Assembly: GCA_949066965.1 (NCBI GenBank)
Contig: CARTDA010000005.1
Location: 124,001 to 188,000, forward strand
DNA length: 64,000 nucleotides
Direction of reading: 5' to 3'
Origin: COE1 sp949066965
GTDB lineage: Bacteria > Bacillota > Clostridia > Lachnospirales > Lachnospiraceae
The position numbers and the translations under genes were made by a program. Positions 43,928 to 52,941 of this stretch are shown here, piece by piece. The notes under the pieces were generated by a model that was not told the DNA's origin, made no database searches, and saw only the letters and a list, made by a program, of their open reading frames with translations. Positions within the stretch are counted from its first letter, which is position 1; every line of letters starts with the position of its first letter.

Positions 43928-44953
43928 ATGGAAGTATTTCGCAATGAAGGGATGGCGAACCATAAGATTACGATTTCCGATGTCGCGGAGGCACTGAATG
44001 TCTCGAAAACGACAGTTTCGCGCGCAATATCGGGCAAGGGGCGCATTGGCGAGGACACCAGGCAGAGGGTGCTGGATTACATAGCTGCCAATGACTATAG
44101 ACCAAACGTGATTGCAAAAGGGCTTGCGCAGAAAAAGACATACAACATAGCGCTTGTGATTCCCGGAGACTGTAATCTTGCGGATATGCCTTTTTTCCAG
44201 AACAGTATGCAGGGAATTTGCGAGGAGGCGTCCGCACATGACTATGATGTCATGCTTGTGACGACATCCGCAAATTCCTCCGCAAATCTTGAACGCATGA
44301 TTGCAAACAATAAGATGGACGGCGTGATTCTCAGCCGTTCCATGATAGAGGACAGGAATGTGTATCTCCTGAAAGAGCATAATATTCCGTTTGTGCTGAT
44401 GGGGACTTCAGGAGACAAAAACATCCTGCAGGTTGACAATGACCACAAGTCAGGCTGCCGGGAGATGATAAGCCGTATGCTGGACAGCGGATTGAGGAAA
44501 ATCGGGCTGATAGGCGGCAGCAAAAACTATGTCGTTAACCGCACCAGAATGCGCGGCTATCAGGAAGCTTTTGCGCGTGCACGGCAGGAACTGGATGAGA
44601 CGCTTGTCTTCGAGGACTGTGACAGCCCGGCTAGGATACAGGATGCGGTTGACTGCCTGATACGCGCCAGGGCAGAGTGTATTGTCTGCATGGATGATGT
44701 CGTCTGCCTGTCTGTATTGCAGATTCTTGTAAAAAAAGACATAGACGTTCCGCAGCAGATTCAGGTGGCTTCCTTTTATGACAGCACGCTGCTGAAAAAC
44801 AATAAGCCTGCCATAACTTCGCTTGGGTTTGACGATAAGGCGCTCGGGGCACTGACCTGTAAAACGCTTCTGGATTATATTGGGGGCAAGGAAGTTCAGG
44901 GGAAAACCCGGGTGGATTATGAACTGGTCACCAGGGCTTCCACGCTTTTTTAA
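43928..44953 (+). CDS. LacI-family transcriptional regulator
   Basis: This 341-residue regulator has an N-terminal LacI helix-turn-helix with hinge (ITISDVAEALNVSKTTVSRAISGKGRIGEDTRQRVLDYIAANDYRPN, about residues 14-60) and a periplasmic-binding-protein-like sensor domain. The ATG at 43928 has an AAAGGGA site; an in-frame ATG eight codons later is possible. It lies inside the galactan operon, so autoregulation through the operator at 41187 is likely (inference). Confidence 0.93.
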   Translation: MEVFRNEGMANHKITISDVAEALNVSKTTVSRAISGKGRIGEDTRQRVLDYIAANDYRPNVIAKGLAQKKTYNIALVIPGDCNLADMPFFQNSMQGICEEASAHDYDVMLVTTSANSSANLERMIANNKMDGVILSRSMIEDRNVYLLKEHNIPFVLMGTSGDKNILQVDNDHKSGCREMISRMLDSGLRKIGLIGGSKNYVVNRTRMRGYQEAFARARQELDETLVFEDCDSPARIQDAVDCLIRARAECIVCMDDVVCLSVLQILVKKDIDVPQQIQVASFYDSTLLKNNKPAITSLGFDDKALGALTCKTLLDYIGGKEVQGKTRVDYELVTRASTLF

Positions 44954-44985
44954 AGGTGCAGGAGCTGGCGGTATGGAGGATGAAT

Positions 44986-45912
44986 ATGCCGAAGAAGAAA
45001 AAGAGGACTGCGGAATTCCGGTTTTATGAGGTGCCACAGGAGGAGCCGGTACTGGTGCTGATGGGGGAAAAGTGGATACAGGTTTATGGGGAAAACATAG
45101 ACAACATGCATTTTCACAACCTGATGGAGATCGGTTACTGCCATTATGGGGACGGGGACCTGGTCATAGAGGACGCGATGTACCGTTTCGGTGCGGGAAT
45201 GGTCTCATGCATACCGGCAAACTTTCTGCATGTGACAAAAAGTGACACAGATGTCAGGGCATTCTGGGAGTATATCTATGTCAGCCCCGGGGACATACTA
45301 AAGCAAGGGGGAAAATCCGAGCAGGAAATCAGGGATATCATGGATGCAGTCGGCAGAAACGCATTTTTTATAAGGACAGAGGAGAATCCCATGATTGTCA
45401 CGCTTGTTCGCTCCGTCTTTGAGGAAATGCAGAACAAGGGGGAGCATTACCGGGACTGTGTGGAAGGCTTGGTCTATTCGCTGCTGTTTGAAATTGCGCG
45501 TTTCAATGGCAGGGGAATGGGGCATCCATGCGGGAAGTACAACAGCCTTCAATTGGAAAATGCAATTGAATATGTGGAAAAAAATTATCCCGATAATTTT
45601 AAAATTGCGGATTTGGCGAAAGAATGCCACATGAGTGAGACCCATTTCAGGCGCGTATTTCAGGAAAAGATGAACATGACACCGGTCGAGTATGTGAACT
45701 TCGTGCGTGTGAAAAAGGCGTGCGAGCTGATTGACAAGACGGATATCAGCATGGAGGATGTGGCAGAAAAGGTGGGATTTATCACGCCGTCGACATTTAA
45801 CCGGAATTTCCGGCGCATTATCGGCACTTCACCGTATCAGTGGAAGAAACGCCCTGACAACCATGAGGGGAAGCTTCTGGAATACAAAATATCTGCCCTG
45901 AAAGGGTGGTAG
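44986..45912 (+). CDS. AraC-family transcriptional regulator
   Basis: This 308-residue protein has an N-terminal cupin-like sensor domain (MHFHNLMEIGYCHYGDGDLVIEDAMYRFGAGMVSCIPANFLH). Its two C-terminal AraC helix-turn-helix motifs are visible (FKIADLAKECHMSETHFRRVFQE and ISMEDVAEKVGFITPSTFNRNFRRIIGTSPYQWKK). It probably activates galactoside genes, perhaps the GH2 gene just downstream. The start is ATG 44986, six bases after GGAGG. The 146-bp repeat begins at its stop codon. Confidence 0.92.
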   Translation: MPKKKKRTAEFRFYEVPQEEPVLVLMGEKWIQVYGENIDNMHFHNLMEIGYCHYGDGDLVIEDAMYRFGAGMVSCIPANFLHVTKSDTDVRAFWEYIYVSPGDILKQGGKSEQEIRDIMDAVGRNAFFIRTEENPMIVTLVRSVFEEMQNKGEHYRDCVEGLVYSLLFEIARFNGRGMGHPCGKYNSLQLENAIEYVEKNYPDNFKIADLAKECHMSETHFRRVFQEKMNMTPVEYVNFVRVKKACELIDKTDISMEDVAEKVGFITPSTFNRNFRRIIGTSPYQWKKRPDNHEGKLLEYKISALKGW

Positions 45913-46055
45913 CGTGAAAAGTACTTCTAATTGCTTTCAGCAATTTCCACTCGCAGCAGAGGCTGCTTCGCGGAGAAGTACTAAGTTTCACGCCGAAAAA
46001 TGCCAAAGTACGGCATTTTTCATAACGATTTGAGATTCCGCAGAGCGGAATCATG
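45910..46055 (+). repeat. 146-bp repeat, copy 2
   Basis: This copy is identical to 9365-9510 over all 146 bases. It overlaps the araC stop codon and fills the gap before lacZ. Its hairpin GAAAAATGCC/GGCATTTTTC could act as a terminator between the two genes. Confidence 0.9.
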
Positions 46056-46083
46056 TTGGTTAGCATGAAAAAAAGAGGACATT

Positions 46084-49000
46084 ATGATGCATGAAAAAAT
46101 AAAGAATCCCCTGTTTTATGGGGAGAATCGAATCGCGGCGCACTCAGACCACAAGTATTATCTGAGCGAAGCCGAATTTGTACAGAATATCCAGAGCCTG
46201 AAACAGTCGCTGGATGGTGTCTGGAAATTCAGATATGCAAAAAATATGGAGGATGCGCCGGACGATTTTTTCAAAAATGACACAGACTGCCGCAGCTGGG
46301 ATGACATCCGTGTACCCGCGCATATCCAGCTCGAGGGATATGGTAAGCCCCAGTATGTCAATGTGCAGTATCCGTGGGACGGGCATGAGGTCGTTGAGCC
46401 GGGTGAGATACCGACACGCTTCAATCCGACAGCAAGCTATGTCAAATACTTTACCGTGCCTGCGCAGTTTGTGGGAAAGCGGGTCTTTGTTTCCTTTCAG
46501 GGTGTCGAGAGCGGATTTGCACTCTGGTGCAATGGCAGTTATGTCGGCTACAGCGAGGACAGCTTCACGCCGTCGGACTTTGAGCTGACAGATGTATTGA
46601 AAGCGGGTGAAAACAAGCTTGCCGTCCAGGTGTACAAATGGACGAGCGGAAGCTGGTGCGAGGATCAGGATTTCTTCCGGTTCTCGGGAATTTTCCGGAG
46701 CGTCTATCTGTATGCGATTCCTGACACGCATGTCAGTGATATTCGGATTCGAACTGATTTGAATGCGGATTACACCAGGGCGGATCTGGTGGTTTCGCTG
46801 ACTGTGACGGCCAGACAGGCAGAAGGTTCTGTCAGGGCAGGATTGACACTTTCCGATATCTCAGAAGCTGCTGAGACTGAAATCACACTTGTAAACGGCG
46901 AAAATCCGGCGGTTCACATGACAGTGGACGAACCGATGCTCTGGAGTGCAGAGGAACCGTTTTTATATGAACTATTGATTACCTTGTATGATGCGGATGG
47001 AAATGTCGTCGAAATCATCCCGCAAAAAGTCGGCTTCCGGCGTTTTGCGATGGACAACGGCATCATGACGCTGAACGGAAAACGCATTGTGTTCAAGGGC
47101 GTCAACAGGCATGAGTTCAGCGGTCGTTTTGGAAGGGTGCCCGATTATGACGAGATGCTACAGGACATCATCACCATGAAAAGGCACAACATCAATGCCA
47201 TCCGTACCAGCCATTACCCGAATGACTCAAGGCTCTATGAGCTGTGTGATGAATACGGACTGTATCTCATTGACGAGTGCAATATGGAGTCCCATGGGGC
47301 ATGGGATCTGGTGCTCAGGGGGAAAATGCCCATCGGGCAGGCGCTTCCGGGTGACAGGAAAGAGTGGGAACCGCTCCTGCTTGACCGGGTCAATTCCATG
47401 TACCAGCGTGACAAGAACCATCCGTCCATCCTCATCTGGTCGTGCGGAAATGAATCGTTTGGCGGCTCTGTCATCCATGCAATGTCACAGAAGCTCCATG
47501 AACTGGATGACACAAGGCTTGTCCACTATGAAGGGGTATTCAATGACAGGCGCATCAATACCATCTCCGACATGGAGAGCCAGATGTATTCCAGCGTGGC
47601 TTCCATCAAGGAATTTTTGAAAAAGGACAGGAGCAAGCCTTTTATACTTTGCGAATATACGCACGCAATGGGAAATTCCTGTGGTGCCATGCACAAGTAC
47701 ACGGATTTGACGGACGAGGAACCGCTTTTTCAGGGAGGCTTTATCTGGGACTATGTGGACCAGTCGCTTTACCACAGGGACAGATATGGAAATGAGGTGC
47801 TCGGTTACGGCGGCGATTTCGACGACCGTCCGTGTGACTATAATTTTAGTGGAAACGGCATTGTTTATGGCGGAAACAGAAACCCTTCGCCAAAGATGCA
47901 GGAAGTAAAATTCAATTATCAGAATATACAGGTTCGGGTGGACGGTGACAGCTTTGAAGTCATCAATAAAAACCTGTTTACCAATACATCCAGATACGAG
48001 TGCATTGTCACACTGGCGCTCGACGGGGAGGAGCTTGCCCGGGCAACGGTTGTGACGGACGTGGAGCCGCTTTCGTCAAAAGTTTGCAAACTGCCCGTAT
48101 TTGGCTACATGACGCCATGGAGCAACGAGGAACCGTGGAAGGCAGTGCGGGGCGGCGAGTATGTCGTGACAGTGAGCTTCGTGTTGCTCTATGACACCAT
48201 CTGGGCAAAGCGCGGTCACGAGGTTGCTTTCGGACAGGGCGTGTATACCGTGGAAGGAGCAGGCAATTCCTGCGATGTCCAGGAGCCGCAATTGTTTGAA
48301 ATTGCCGACGGTTCCTACAATATCGGCGTGCGCGGCATGCACTTTGAGGCATTGTTTGACAAAGGCGGAAAAGGGCTGGTGTCGTATGTGTACGCAGGCA
48401 GGGAACTGATAAAAGCCATACCGAAACCGAATTTCTGGCGTGCGCCGACAGACAACGACTGTGGCAATCAGATGCCGTTCCGGTACGCGCAGTGGAAGAC
48501 CGCAAGCTTATACCAGCAGATAAAAGAACCTGAGATAACAAAAAGTGACACGAATGTCATAATTAAGTACAGTTATAAACTGCCGACAACACCGGAGTCG
48601 GAATGCTTTGTGACCTACAAAGTGACAGGGGATGGCAATATTCATACTACGTTGGAATACCAGGCGCCGGACGGCGTTTCGGACATCCCCGAGTTCGGCA
48701 TGCTGTTCAAATTCGATGCGGATTTGGAAAATGTGGCATGGTACGGACTGGGACCGGAAGAGACCTACTGCGACCGTGAGAAAGGCGGGAAGCTTGGTAT
48801 TTATCATAAAAAAGTAACAGAAAACCTGGCGGAGTATCTTGTTCCACAGGAGTGCGGCAACCACACAGGCGTGCGCAGAATCAGCGTCACGGACAACAAG
48901 GGGCGCGGTGTCTGCTTCACCGGAAATGATTTGAGTGTAAATGTACTGCCGTACACGCCGCATGAGCTTGAAAACGCGATGCATGTCCATGAGCTGCCGC

Positions 49001-49143
49001 CCATATATTACACGGTAGTGCGGATTGCCCTGAAACAGATGGGGGTGGCGGGCGATGACAGCTGGGGGGCAAGGACGCATGAGGAGTATCTGCTGGATGC
49101 TTCAAACAAATTTGTATTATCTTTTGATTTTAAAGGGATATAA
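46084..49143 (+). CDS. lacZ: GH2 beta-galactosidase (LacZ type)
   Basis: This 1019-residue five-domain LacZ-like enzyme has a jelly-roll sugar-binding domain (about 50-210), an immunoglobulin-like domain, the catalytic barrel (about 320-620), a second Ig-like domain and a C-terminal beta-sandwich small-chain domain (about 740-1015). The acid/base is Glu457 (SCGNES) and the nucleophile Glu524 (CEYTHAMGNS). GVNRHEF, RTSHYPND and DECNMESHG are also present. It has no signal peptide. It would cut galacto-oligosaccharides released by the GH53 enzyme to galactose for GalT. Confidence 0.96.
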   Translation: MMHEKIKNPLFYGENRIAAHSDHKYYLSEAEFVQNIQSLKQSLDGVWKFRYAKNMEDAPDDFFKNDTDCRSWDDIRVPAHIQLEGYGKPQYVNVQYPWDGHEVVEPGEIPTRFNPTASYVKYFTVPAQFVGKRVFVSFQGVESGFALWCNGSYVGYSEDSFTPSDFELTDVLKAGENKLAVQVYKWTSGSWCEDQDFFRFSGIFRSVYLYAIPDTHVSDIRIRTDLNADYTRADLVVSLTVTARQAEGSVRAGLTLSDISEAAETEITLVNGENPAVHMTVDEPMLWSAEEPFLYELLITLYDADGNVVEIIPQKVGFRRFAMDNGIMTLNGKRIVFKGVNRHEFSGRFGRVPDYDEMLQDIITMKRHNINAIRTSHYPNDSRLYELCDEYGLYLIDECNMESHGAWDLVLRGKMPIGQALPGDRKEWEPLLLDRVNSMYQRDKNHPSILIWSCGNESFGGSVIHAMSQKLHELDDTRLVHYEGVFNDRRINTISDMESQMYSSVASIKEFLKKDRSKPFILCEYTHAMGNSCGAMHKYTDLTDEEPLFQGGFIWDYVDQSLYHRDRYGNEVLGYGGDFDDRPCDYNFSGNGIVYGGNRNPSPKMQEVKFNYQNIQVRVDGDSFEVINKNLFTNTSRYECIVTLALDGEELARATVVTDVEPLSSKVCKLPVFGYMTPWSNEEPWKAVRGGEYVVTVSFVLLYDTIWAKRGHEVAFGQGVYTVEGAGNSCDVQEPQLFEIADGSYNIGVRGMHFEALFDKGGKGLVSYVYAGRELIKAIPKPNFWRAPTDNDCGNQMPFRYAQWKTASLYQQIKEPEITKSDTNVIIKYSYKLPTTPESECFVTYKVTGDGNIHTTLEYQAPDGVSDIPEFGMLFKFDADLENVAWYGLGPEETYCDREKGGKLGIYHKKVTENLAEYLVPQECGNHTGVRRISVTDNKGRGVCFTGNDLSVNVLPYTPHELENAMHVHELPPIYYTVVRIALKQMGVAGDDSWGARTHEEYLLDASNKFVLSFDFKGI

Positions 49144-49167
49144 AAAACCAAAAAGGAGGAATGAAAA

Positions 49168-51027
49168 GTGGATAAATTTGTAGTAAACATTATCCATCGT
49201 CCGGAGATGGTTCCGGAGTATTCTGCGACTGTCACAGGACAGGGAAAGGAGGAGGATATCGGGGATAAGGCGCTCTTGACCGAATCACTTGATATCTTCA
49301 AGACACAGCAGAGACTGGCACATGAGAATGGTCTGAAGGTGACAATCCAGATGACCTACGCTTCATTGTTCAATGATGAGGCAGTGGAGCTTGCAAAGCA
49401 TGACCATGAGGAGTACGGCGACGAGATTGCACTCTCCCTGCTCGGACTTCCCTGCGAGGAGTTCCGCGAGAAGTACAAGACAAAGGACTTCTGTATCTGG
49501 ATGTTCTCGATGGAGGACAAGAAGGCAATCGTCAATGATGTCTTCGAGAAATTCCACGACAGGTTCGGATTTTATCCGGAGTCAACCGGCTCCTATTACA
49601 TGGATGCCGAGCTGACAAACTATATCAAGGAGAAATACCCGACCGTAAAATGCGCGGTTGCGACATGCTGGGAGGAAGGACCAAAGGCATACCACACCTG
49701 CAACAACTCCTGGTATACCCTGTTTGACGGCGGCCCATGGGCACCGTGGATTCCGTCCAAGCAGAATACCCACGCACCCGCGGCAAATGCGGCAGAGGAC
49801 TCGGGCATCGTTGCAATCCCGCATCTGTCAAGAGACCTGATTGCGTGCTATGACGGAAATGGTTCCAACTTCGGCACCCATCCGCAGAACGTGCTGCGTG
49901 GCATGATTTACGACACAAAGACATGGGAATACCCTTATCTTTATAACTTAATTGACCAGTACCGCGACCTTGCAAAGTACAACAATGGCTACTCCTACAA
50001 CATGATGTTCGTAGGACCCGGCTGGATGAACAAGATGGGACGCTGGGAGCAGCCGTATGAGCTTCTGTATAAGTCATACAGCGACGGCTGCAAGTATTAC
50101 GGCGACCTGAAGAAGGAGGGCAAGCTCATCGACATGACCATGGCGGAGTTTGCGGACTATTACAGGGAAAAGAAGGGTGTCAATGCAGGAAACTACAATG
50201 AGCCGGAATGCGCGCCGTGGCGTGATATCCTCTATGGCTCTGACAAGCAGCTGTTCTGGTACTGCGACCCATATATGAGAGCCTGCGTCAACATGGACCA
50301 GGGCGGCGCGATTGTCGACCTTCGTCCTTACGTGGCAAAATTGAACTGGCCTGTCGGCATTGGCACGCCGCATGTACAGGATGCTTCCTATCCGTTCCTG
50401 ATTCAGGAAAAGTACCGTGCAGGGTACTTCACGCACTATGCAGGGGCAGGTACCGTGAGAAGCGCGAAGCTTTCCTGCAAGGGCGAGGAAGTTGACCTCT
50501 GCCTCTGCCCGACGCACAGCCACTTCTCAGAGGAAGTGATTGACGGCAAAAAGACACGCATCCTGACGCTCGACCCTGTTGAAATCAAGTTCAACGGCGT
50601 GACCGTGAAGCTTCAGACCAAGGAATACTTTGAGGAAGGTGCTTCCAATATCAAGATAGAAAGAAATATCCTTGAAATCAGCGACCCGTCCGCAGAGATT
50701 ACACTCGACGAGTATATCACGGCATGCTACGGCACGACCGAGTATCCTGAGGACATGACAGGCATCACGCTCGCATGCGAGGGCGCAGGCGGCGAGACCA
50801 TCAATTATGAATACAGATGCCGCGATGCGAAGCTTGACGGCGCGAGCGCAGTGAGCGCAGTAATTCCGGCAATCGAGACAAAGGTTTCCCTCACCGCCTC
50901 TGACAAGGCACTCGGCTACATCGAGGAGGGATATGCATTCTCACCGATGTTCAAGCTCGGCTACAAGAAGACAATTTCTGATAAGGAGGTATTTGCAACA
51001 TGGCTCAACTTGGAAAAGGCAAATTAA
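49168..51027 (+). CDS. Unassigned barrel enzyme, polysaccharide deacetylase/GH57-like
   Basis: The first half of this 619-residue protein has features of the NodB/GH38/GH57-type barrels. NIIHRPE is at the N-terminus, then HDHEEYGDEIALSLLG near residue 87. FGFYPESTGSYYMDAELTNYIKEKYP near 135 and the CATCWEEGPKAYHTCNNSW segment follow. The C-terminal half (about 420-610) looks beta-rich. No signal peptide is seen. I do not recognise a characterised member. It follows lacZ closely with an AAGGAGG site, so a role on a galactoside or glycan intermediate is likely, but the reaction is unknown. Confidence 0.6.
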   Translation: MDKFVVNIIHRPEMVPEYSATVTGQGKEEDIGDKALLTESLDIFKTQQRLAHENGLKVTIQMTYASLFNDEAVELAKHDHEEYGDEIALSLLGLPCEEFREKYKTKDFCIWMFSMEDKKAIVNDVFEKFHDRFGFYPESTGSYYMDAELTNYIKEKYPTVKCAVATCWEEGPKAYHTCNNSWYTLFDGGPWAPWIPSKQNTHAPAANAAEDSGIVAIPHLSRDLIACYDGNGSNFGTHPQNVLRGMIYDTKTWEYPYLYNLIDQYRDLAKYNNGYSYNMMFVGPGWMNKMGRWEQPYELLYKSYSDGCKYYGDLKKEGKLIDMTMAEFADYYREKKGVNAGNYNEPECAPWRDILYGSDKQLFWYCDPYMRACVNMDQGGAIVDLRPYVAKLNWPVGIGTPHVQDASYPFLIQEKYRAGYFTHYAGAGTVRSAKLSCKGEEVDLCLCPTHSHFSEEVIDGKKTRILTLDPVEIKFNGVTVKLQTKEYFEEGASNIKIERNILEISDPSAEITLDEYITACYGTTEYPEDMTGITLACEGAGGETINYEYRCRDAKLDGASAVSAVIPAIETKVSLTASDKALGYIEEGYAFSPMFKLGYKKTISDKEVFATWLNLEKAN

Positions 51028-51218
51028 ATTACAGATGTCCATCCTGCTTTATGCGAGACCTCGACATCGACATGTTCTACAATAAGGACACAGGCATCTA
51101 CAGCTGCATCCGCTGCCAGTACAGGGGGACAGAGGCTGATGTCCTTGAGAAAAACGAGATGGTAAGATTCCGCTACCTCGACAGGGCAAAGCGGTTTACG
51201 AAGTTTGATTTTGACTAA
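51000..51218 (+). CDS. Small zinc-ribbon protein
   Basis: This 72-residue protein has CPSC near residue 13 and CIRC near 36, a four-cysteine zinc ribbon, and a basic/aromatic C-terminus. A perfect AAGGAGGT lies nine bases before its ATG, inside the end of the preceding gene, and the two frames overlap by 28 bases. This supports real, coupled translation with the unassigned enzyme. Function is unknown. It is the last gene before a very strong terminator. Confidence 0.75.
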   Translation: MAQLGKGKLNYRCPSCFMRDLDIDMFYNKDTGIYSCIRCQYRGTEADVLEKNEMVRFRYLDRAKRFTKFDFD

Positions 51219-51260
51219 GAAAAGAAGAACCATGCAGCAGCATGGTTCTTCTTTTCTTAG
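51215..51260. terminator. Terminator of the galactan locus
   Basis: A perfect 21-bp stem (51215-51235 with 51240-51260) with a four-base loop includes the end of the zinc-ribbon stop codon; the U-rich arm works on the plus strand. Confidence 0.95.
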
Positions 51261-51594
51261 TTGACCATTCCATCCTCTTTCCGGAATTGCAGCGGGGACA
51301 TCCCGGTATTGCGCCGGAAGCAGTCGCTGAAATAGGAACTGCTTGAAAATCCGGCTTCAATGGCAATTTCCATCATGCTCAGCTTTGAGTGGACGAGAAG
51401 CTTTTGCGAGTATGCCATTTTCTCGTTCAGCACAAAGGTGGAAAACGGCGTGTGCAGATGCGTTACAAATATCTTGGACAGGATGCGCTCCCGCAGGCAG
51501 ATGATAATCAGCTTGTACAGCAGCCCCTTCAGCAGCAGTTCGGAATACTTGTTGTATGCGTTGCAGACCCCGGTTGAGTTGTGTGTCTGGTCTC
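51257..51594 (-). pseudogene. 5'-truncated AraC-family regulator remnant
   Basis: The minus-strand frame ending at 51257 reads as an AraC C-terminal DNA-binding domain: HSKLSMMEIAIEAGFSSSSY, then FSDCFRRNTGMSPLQFRKE before the stop. Upstream the frame stays open for about 110 codons to a TGA near 51594 without a suitable start. The sensor domain is missing. The break lies next to the promoter motif of the XRE-PurM unit, so a rearrangement that brought in that unit may have cut it. Confidence 0.75.
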
Positions 51595-51634
51595 AATAGC
51601 TCGTTGATTGTAGTTGCTGTCGTGCTGTGATAAA
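51574..51634 (+). promoter_or_regulatory. Promoter/operator of the XRE-PurM-ABC unit
   Basis: TTGAGTT (51574), 11 bases, CTCAATAGC-T-CGTTGATTGTA (51592-51612), 16 bases, and GATAAA (51629-51634) form the element. TTGATT to GATAAA spacing is 19 bases, longer than usual. The same arrangement recurs at 56515-56575. Confidence 0.65.
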
Positions 51635-51683
51635 CTTTTATGTAACAGGGAATAGTATAATGAAAACACAGGGGGGATTAGAC

Positions 51684-52928
51684 ATGCTGGACAGGGAGAA
51701 TGTCGGGAGGGCAATCTCGGAGCAGAGAAAGATAAAAGGAATGACACAGAAGCAGCTTGCCGATTTGCTGAATGTATCCTATCAGGCAGTTTCGAGATGG
51801 GAGCAGGGGGCGAGCCTGCCGTCAGTGGACATGATTTATGATATCGCGCAGGCGCTTGACACGACAGTTGATTTTCTGCTGAATGGGATTTCAGAGAAAC
51901 GGAAAATCATCAGTTATTCGGATACGGGACTGGATGCAAAAATGCTTTATATGGTGAAGGGGATGCTGAGCCGTCTTGTCACGCAGGATGACAGGCTGCT
52001 TCACGCAAATGTAACGGATCCCACGTTTTTCCGGCCGGATATCGCGGGAATCGCGGAACCGGTGTGTGTGTTTGCAAGCCATGTGCCCGGTTCCAAGGAG
52101 CGCTTTGCCATGGAAAATGGATATGACAGGGAAATCTGCATGGAGCTGGTGGCAAGCGCAGCAAACAACCTGATACGCTATGGCGTGAAACCCTCAGTCC
52201 TGCAGGCGCATATTGTCTGTGGAAACAATGACAGCGGCCAGTTGCTGCTTATGGGTGAAACATTTAAGGAGGCATGTGAGAGCAATGACATTACCTTTTC
52301 CGGGATGGAAGTGGCAGCGCAGGCTGTCAATTACCATGCGGGCGAGTACCGGTTAAGCGCTTTGGTAATCGGGATTTCTGACAGGAAAAAAATCATTACA
52401 GGCACCCGCATCACCGAGGGCGATGTCATAATCGGGCTGCATACGGAGGGTATCTCGTCAATCAGTTATCCCTTTGTCAAAGTGATTCTCGACAGGAGAC
52501 CGGACATCGCATATGCAAAGATTGACGGGGAGAAAGTTTTCATGGATGAACTGATAAAGCCAAATGCATCTTATGTGAAGGCGGTCAGTGAGCTCATCAG
52601 TGACAATCTCATACATGGCGCCTTTTGCATCAATAAGTCGCTGTTTAACCGAAGATGCTATGAGACGATACCAAAGGGGCTTGGAGCTGAAATTGATGTC
52701 ACGGCGATACCGGTTCCGGCGCTGTTCCGGTATCTCTATGATTTGAACATGATGGACAGGGAGTGTTTTCTGGACGATTTTTCACTTGGCATCGGCATGC
52801 TGCTGGCAGTGCCCATAGAGCATTGCGACAGGGCAGTGAAAATAATCGAGAAATACCATCAGTGCTGGCGCGTCGGGACAATCAAAAAGGATGAGGAGCA
52901 CCCCGATGCGCGCGTCTGGCTGAAATGA
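51684..52928 (+). CDS. XRE helix-turn-helix fused to a PurM-like (AIR synthetase) domain
   Basis: In this 414-residue protein, residues 6-62 are a Cro/C1-type helix-turn-helix (ISEQRKIKGMTQKQLADLLN, YQAVSRWEQGASLPSVDMI). Residues about 75-405 align with full-length PurM (phosphoribosylformylglycinamidine cyclo-ligase): SYSDTGLDAKML at the start, then MGETFKEACES, ITEGDVIIGLHTEGISS and IGMLLAVP. PurM active-site loops are changed: SGTDGVGTK reads as ASHVPGSKE and the GGGFxxNIPR-type loop is INKSLFNRRC. Thus the domain is probably a ligand sensor rather than an enzyme. The start is ATG 51684 behind GGGGGGAT. Two ABC exporter genes follow in one unit. Confidence 0.85.
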   Translation: MLDRENVGRAISEQRKIKGMTQKQLADLLNVSYQAVSRWEQGASLPSVDMIYDIAQALDTTVDFLLNGISEKRKIISYSDTGLDAKMLYMVKGMLSRLVTQDDRLLHANVTDPTFFRPDIAGIAEPVCVFASHVPGSKERFAMENGYDREICMELVASAANNLIRYGVKPSVLQAHIVCGNNDSGQLLLMGETFKEACESNDITFSGMEVAAQAVNYHAGEYRLSALVIGISDRKKIITGTRITEGDVIIGLHTEGISSISYPFVKVILDRRPDIAYAKIDGEKVFMDELIKPNASYVKAVSELISDNLIHGAFCINKSLFNRRCYETIPKGLGAEIDVTAIPVPALFRYLYDLNMMDRECFLDDFSLGIGMLLAVPIEHCDRAVKIIEKYHQCWRVGTIKKDEEHPDARVWLK

Positions 52929-52941
52929 AAAGGAGGCTTTT

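Noticed and set aside
51627..51683. Earlier in-frame start for the XRE-PurM gene
   Set aside because: It overlaps the -10 region and has no ribosome site; ATG 51684 has GGGGGGAT at good spacing.
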